DNA of 6,764 nucleotides from Methylococcaceae bacterium (GTDB taxonomy: Bacteria > Pseudomonadota > Gammaproteobacteria > Methylococcales > Methylococcaceae), in contig SXQV01000006.1 of assembly GCA_005792805.1 (NCBI GenBank), positions 1-6,764 on the forward strand. Direction: 5' to 3'. Each line of letters begins with the position of its first letter. The first letter of the stretch is position 1. Position numbers and translations under genes: made by a program. The notes under the pieces were generated by a model, which ran no database searches, was not told the origin of the DNA, and saw only the letters and a program-made list of their open reading frames with translations. This document shows, piece after piece, positions 5,054 through 6,764 of the stretch.

Positions 5054-5521
5054 ATGAAATTTCTCTTCTGGGCCATGGGGTTACTTGCTGTCATCTACTT
5101 CATGTCCGTATTCACTCAAAGCACTCATGGCATTGACGGCTCCTCTCAACGGTCCGCTGCAAATTCCTTAAAGAAATTGAAGCGCTACATGACCACCCAG
5201 CAACAACATATATTCGAGACGTCCTACGGGGTTCTTGGCGCCATCAAGTCCAAGGAGGGTCCAGATGCATTTCTGCCCTTTGTGGATGGCAAAAGTCCAG
5301 ATGAGATCATTGACCTGGCACGCCAGGAAGTTAGCGCCCGTATCGCAGCGGGTGATCCGGATCTGGTCAAGTACGGAAGCTGGGAAAACCTGGTGGGTCT
5401 TGGAACCCAGCCTGCCGGAAATCCATCAGGCAGCAGGTCTGAAGCCGTTCAGCCCTTGAGAAACTCGGTGCGCAGTGGCCGGGACGAGCCCGCCGTCGCC
5501 GTGCCAGCACCAGCCCGTTAA
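5054..5521 (+). CDS. Small membrane-anchored or secreted protein of unknown function (DUF6694-like pattern)
   Basis: 155 residues. Residues 3-20 are a hydrophobic segment (FLFWAMGLLAVIYFMSVF) after Lys2, which would serve as an uncleaved anchor or a signal peptide; there is no lipobox cysteine. The periplasmic part has a helical region, SLKKLKRYMTTQQQHIFETSYG (38-59), then FVDGKSPDEIIDLARQEVSARI (76-97). This layout (short helix, Q..F...Y, DGK(S/T).(D/E)EII..A) resembles small proteins grouped as DUF6694, an inference from pattern memory. The C-terminal 40 residues are rich in Gly, Ser, Pro and Ala and look disordered (ending VAVPAPAR). The start at 5054 has CGGAA 6 bases upstream and a strong predicted promoter. 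The stop lies 4 bp from the rsmI stop on the other strand. Confidence 0.8.
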   Translation: MKFLFWAMGLLAVIYFMSVFTQSTHGIDGSSQRSAANSLKKLKRYMTTQQQHIFETSYGVLGAIKSKEGPDAFLPFVDGKSPDEIIDLARQEVSARIAAGDPDLVKYGSWENLVGLGTQPAGNPSGSRSEAVQPLRNSVRSGRDEPAVAVPAPAR

Positions 5522-5525
5522 GCCG

Positions 5526-6410
5526 TCAAACCGAGGACTGGTCTGCCTCCTCCTTCGATAAGCGAAGCGCCGCCTGGTATGCCAACTCCCGGCGCGCTCC
5601 GCTGATATCCACTGTTAGTCTGACGGCCGTCTTCAGCGAATTTTCGGTCAGCAGGAGTTTCAATACGCGAACTTGCTCGTGCGTCAGTTCATCTGCCGTA
5701 GAGCGGTCGCCTGCCCCTTCGATCAGCAAGACAAACTCACCCAAACGCATCTCTGGGTCTGCGGCGAGAATCAATGCCGCCTCGCCAATCTGGGTCTCCA
5801 CCAAGGTCTCGTAACGTTTGGTCAACTCCCGGGCAATGACCACCCGGCGTGTATGGGGAAAAATCTCCGCCGCATCGCGCAGGGTTTCCTCAACCCGGTG
5901 TGAGGACTCATAGAAAATAAGCGTCCTGGGCTCGTCTTTCAATGACTCAAACAAGGCTTTTCGGGCCTGGCTTTTGCGTGGGGGAAACCCCTCATAGGCA
6001 AACCGGTGACCGGGCATGCCGGAAGCACACAGGGCTGCAATCAGCGCACAGGGTCCGGGTATTGGCGAGACACGAATGCCAGCCTCCCGCGCCCGACGAA
6101 CCAGGGGAAAACCCGGATCATTAATCAGGGGGGTTCCCGCATCAGAGATGAGCGCCACTGTTTCACCCGACAGAAGACGGTCAACCAGCCGTGACGAGAT
6201 GGCGTCTTCATTGTGCTCATGCAACGCCAACAATGGCTTGCCGATACCGTAATGGTCCAAAAGGGGCCGGCTGTGCCGGGTGTCCTCACAGGCAATGACA
6301 TCGACGGCTTTAAGTACCTCTACCGCGCGAAACACAAGGTCGCCCAGATTGCCGATCGGTGTGGCGACTAGGTATAGTACGCCGGCTGTGGCTCGCGTTT
6401 CATGCCTCAT
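5526..6410 (-). CDS. rsmI: 16S rRNA (cytidine(1402)-2'-O)-methyltransferase
   Basis: RsmI uses S-adenosylmethionine to methylate the 2'-OH of C1402 in the ribosomal P site; with RsmH (base N4) it makes m4Cm1402, which tunes start-codon selection. The 294 residues fit the family (E. coli 286). The tetrapyrrole-methylase-type fold is evident: YLVATPIGNLGDL (13-25), ACEDTRHSRPLL (40-51), LISDAGTPLINDPGFPLV (87-104, the family signature), PIPGPCALIAAL (117-128) and FYESSHRVEETL (166-177). The C-terminal HTH-like extension (about 237-288) is complete. The ATG at 6410 has GGGAG 11 bases upstream on the minus strand. It is divergent from lpoA, as yraL and yraM are in E. coli, with 30 bp between them. 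Any rsmI promoter must lie inside the lpoA coding region; I found no good match. Confidence 0.96.
   Translation of the reverse strand: MRHETRATAGVLYLVATPIGNLGDLVFRAVEVLKAVDVIACEDTRHSRPLLDHYGIGKPLLALHEHNEDAISSRLVDRLLSGETVALISDAGTPLINDPGFPLVRRAREAGIRVSPIPGPCALIAALCASGMPGHRFAYEGFPPRKSQARKALFESLKDEPRTLIFYESSHRVEETLRDAAEIFPHTRRVVIARELTKRYETLVETQIGEAALILAADPEMRLGEFVLLIEGAGDRSTADELTHEQVRVLKLLLTENSLKTAVRLTVDISGARRELAYQAALRLSKEEADQSSV
6349..6378 (+). promoter_or_regulatory. Possible sigma70 promoter for lpoA inside the rsmI 5' region
   Basis: TTGCCG (6349-6354), an 18-bp spacer and TATAGT (6373-6378) predict a start near 6385, about 56 bases before the lpoA ATG. Because the rsmI-lpoA gap is only 30 bp, the lpoA promoter must lie in rsmI codons, and this is the best match there. 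Spacing and -10 box are the same as in the promoter at 4993-5022. Confidence 0.4.
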
Positions 6411-6440
6411 TCTTTGCTGTTCTCCCGGGGGATTTTCACC

Positions 6441-6764
6441 ATGCGGATCAAACGTATTCTCTTGCTTGCAATCGGAGCATGGGGATTAACGGCCTGCCAG
6501 AGCATTCTCCCCCGTCTGACCTCTGCTGCCACGCCTCCGGACGATCCACAAGCCGAAGCGCTGCTTAAGTCCGGCGATTATGCCGGTGCGGTTCAACGCT
6601 ATGAGCAATTGGCCGACATGGCCAGAACCCCCGATCATTACTGGCTGGCTGCGGCCGATGCGGCGCTCAGATCCGGGGACAGTGCTACCGCAATAAACAT
6701 GGCCAACGCCATACATCCACGTGAACTGAGCCAGACGGATAACGACCGGTTGCTGCTCCTCACC
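6441..6764 (+). CDS. lpoA: LpoA, lipoprotein activator of PBP1A (LppC/YraM family), N-terminal fragment cut by window edge
   Basis: Only the first 108 codons are present; the full E. coli protein is over 670 residues. The N-terminus is a lipoprotein signal: MRIKR, a hydrophobic core (ILLLAIGAWGL) and the lipobox LTAC with Cys19 followed by Gln20, consistent with the outer membrane. After a short linker (SAATPPDD) come TPR-like helices: AEALLKSGDYAGAVQRYEQL (38-57) and HYWLAAADAALRSGDSATAI (66-85). LpoA proteins have an N-terminal TPR-like domain that reaches through the peptidoglycan, plus a periplasmic-binding-like domain that touches PBP1A (mrcA product) and stimulates transpeptidation. GGGGGA (6427-6432) lies 8 bases before the ATG. 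The divergent neighbour rsmI matches the E. coli yraL-yraM arrangement and strengthens the call. Confidence 0.88.
   Translation, partial: MRIKRILLLAIGAWGLTACQSILPRLTSAATPPDDPQAEALLKSGDYAGAVQRYEQLADMARTPDHYWLAAADAALRSGDSATAINMANAIHPRELSQTDNDRLLLLT

Noticed and set aside
1..6764. CRISPR arrays, tRNA genes, insertion sequences, toxin-antitoxin or defence genes
   Set aside because: No regularly spaced repeats, cloverleaf arms, terminal inverted repeats with transposase, or defence domains were seen on either strand.

Overview
The window looks like chromosomal core sequence from a free-living gammaproteobacterium. The order zapA / 6S RNA, divergent from ygfB-pepP-ubiH, and the divergent rsmI / lpoA pair, are both classic gammaproteobacterial arrangements, and LpoA (LppC) is largely restricted to that class. 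The DNA is moderately GC-rich and even in character. I see no tRNA, rRNA, insertion sequence, phage gene, CRISPR array or other sign of recent transfer. The genus cannot be fixed from this window.

Left arm (1-1376, all minus strand): reading leftwards, a short zapA gene (division-ring protein) is followed by a well-formed 6S RNA gene with its own promoter and a clear intrinsic terminator. Then comes an NAD(P)-binding atypical SDR gene that runs off the left edge. The left-edge gene is incomplete, with its stop lying outside the window. In E. coli and many relatives the gene after 6S is fau (ygfA); here it is the SDR.

Centre (1362-4502, plus strand): a promoter overlapping the zapA promoter drives a tight operon of ygfB (UPF0149), pepP (proline aminopeptidase P) and ubiH (ubiquinone hydroxylase). 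pepP and ubiH overlap by 4 bases. The usual fourth member, ubiI (visC), is absent.

Right arm (4516-6764): a small predicted outer-membrane lipoprotein of unknown function (minus) and a small membrane-anchored or secreted protein of unknown function (plus) diverge from a 154-bp intergenic region. Next is rsmI (minus; 16S rRNA C1402 2'-O-methyltransferase). Separated from it by only 30 bp is the 5' end of lpoA (plus; lipoprotein activator of the peptidoglycan synthase PBP1A), which is cut by the right edge.

The themes are housekeeping: cell division and wall growth (zapA, lpoA), transcription control in stationary phase (6S RNA), ubiquinone synthesis (ubiH), proline-peptide turnover (pepP) and ribosome modification (rsmI). 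I did not find a convincing undescribed system. The items most worth a second look are the C-terminally short ZapA, the SDR with a replaced YxxxK pair sitting where fau usually is, the head-on zapA/ygfB promoters, and two promoters that carry perfect dyads in their spacers.
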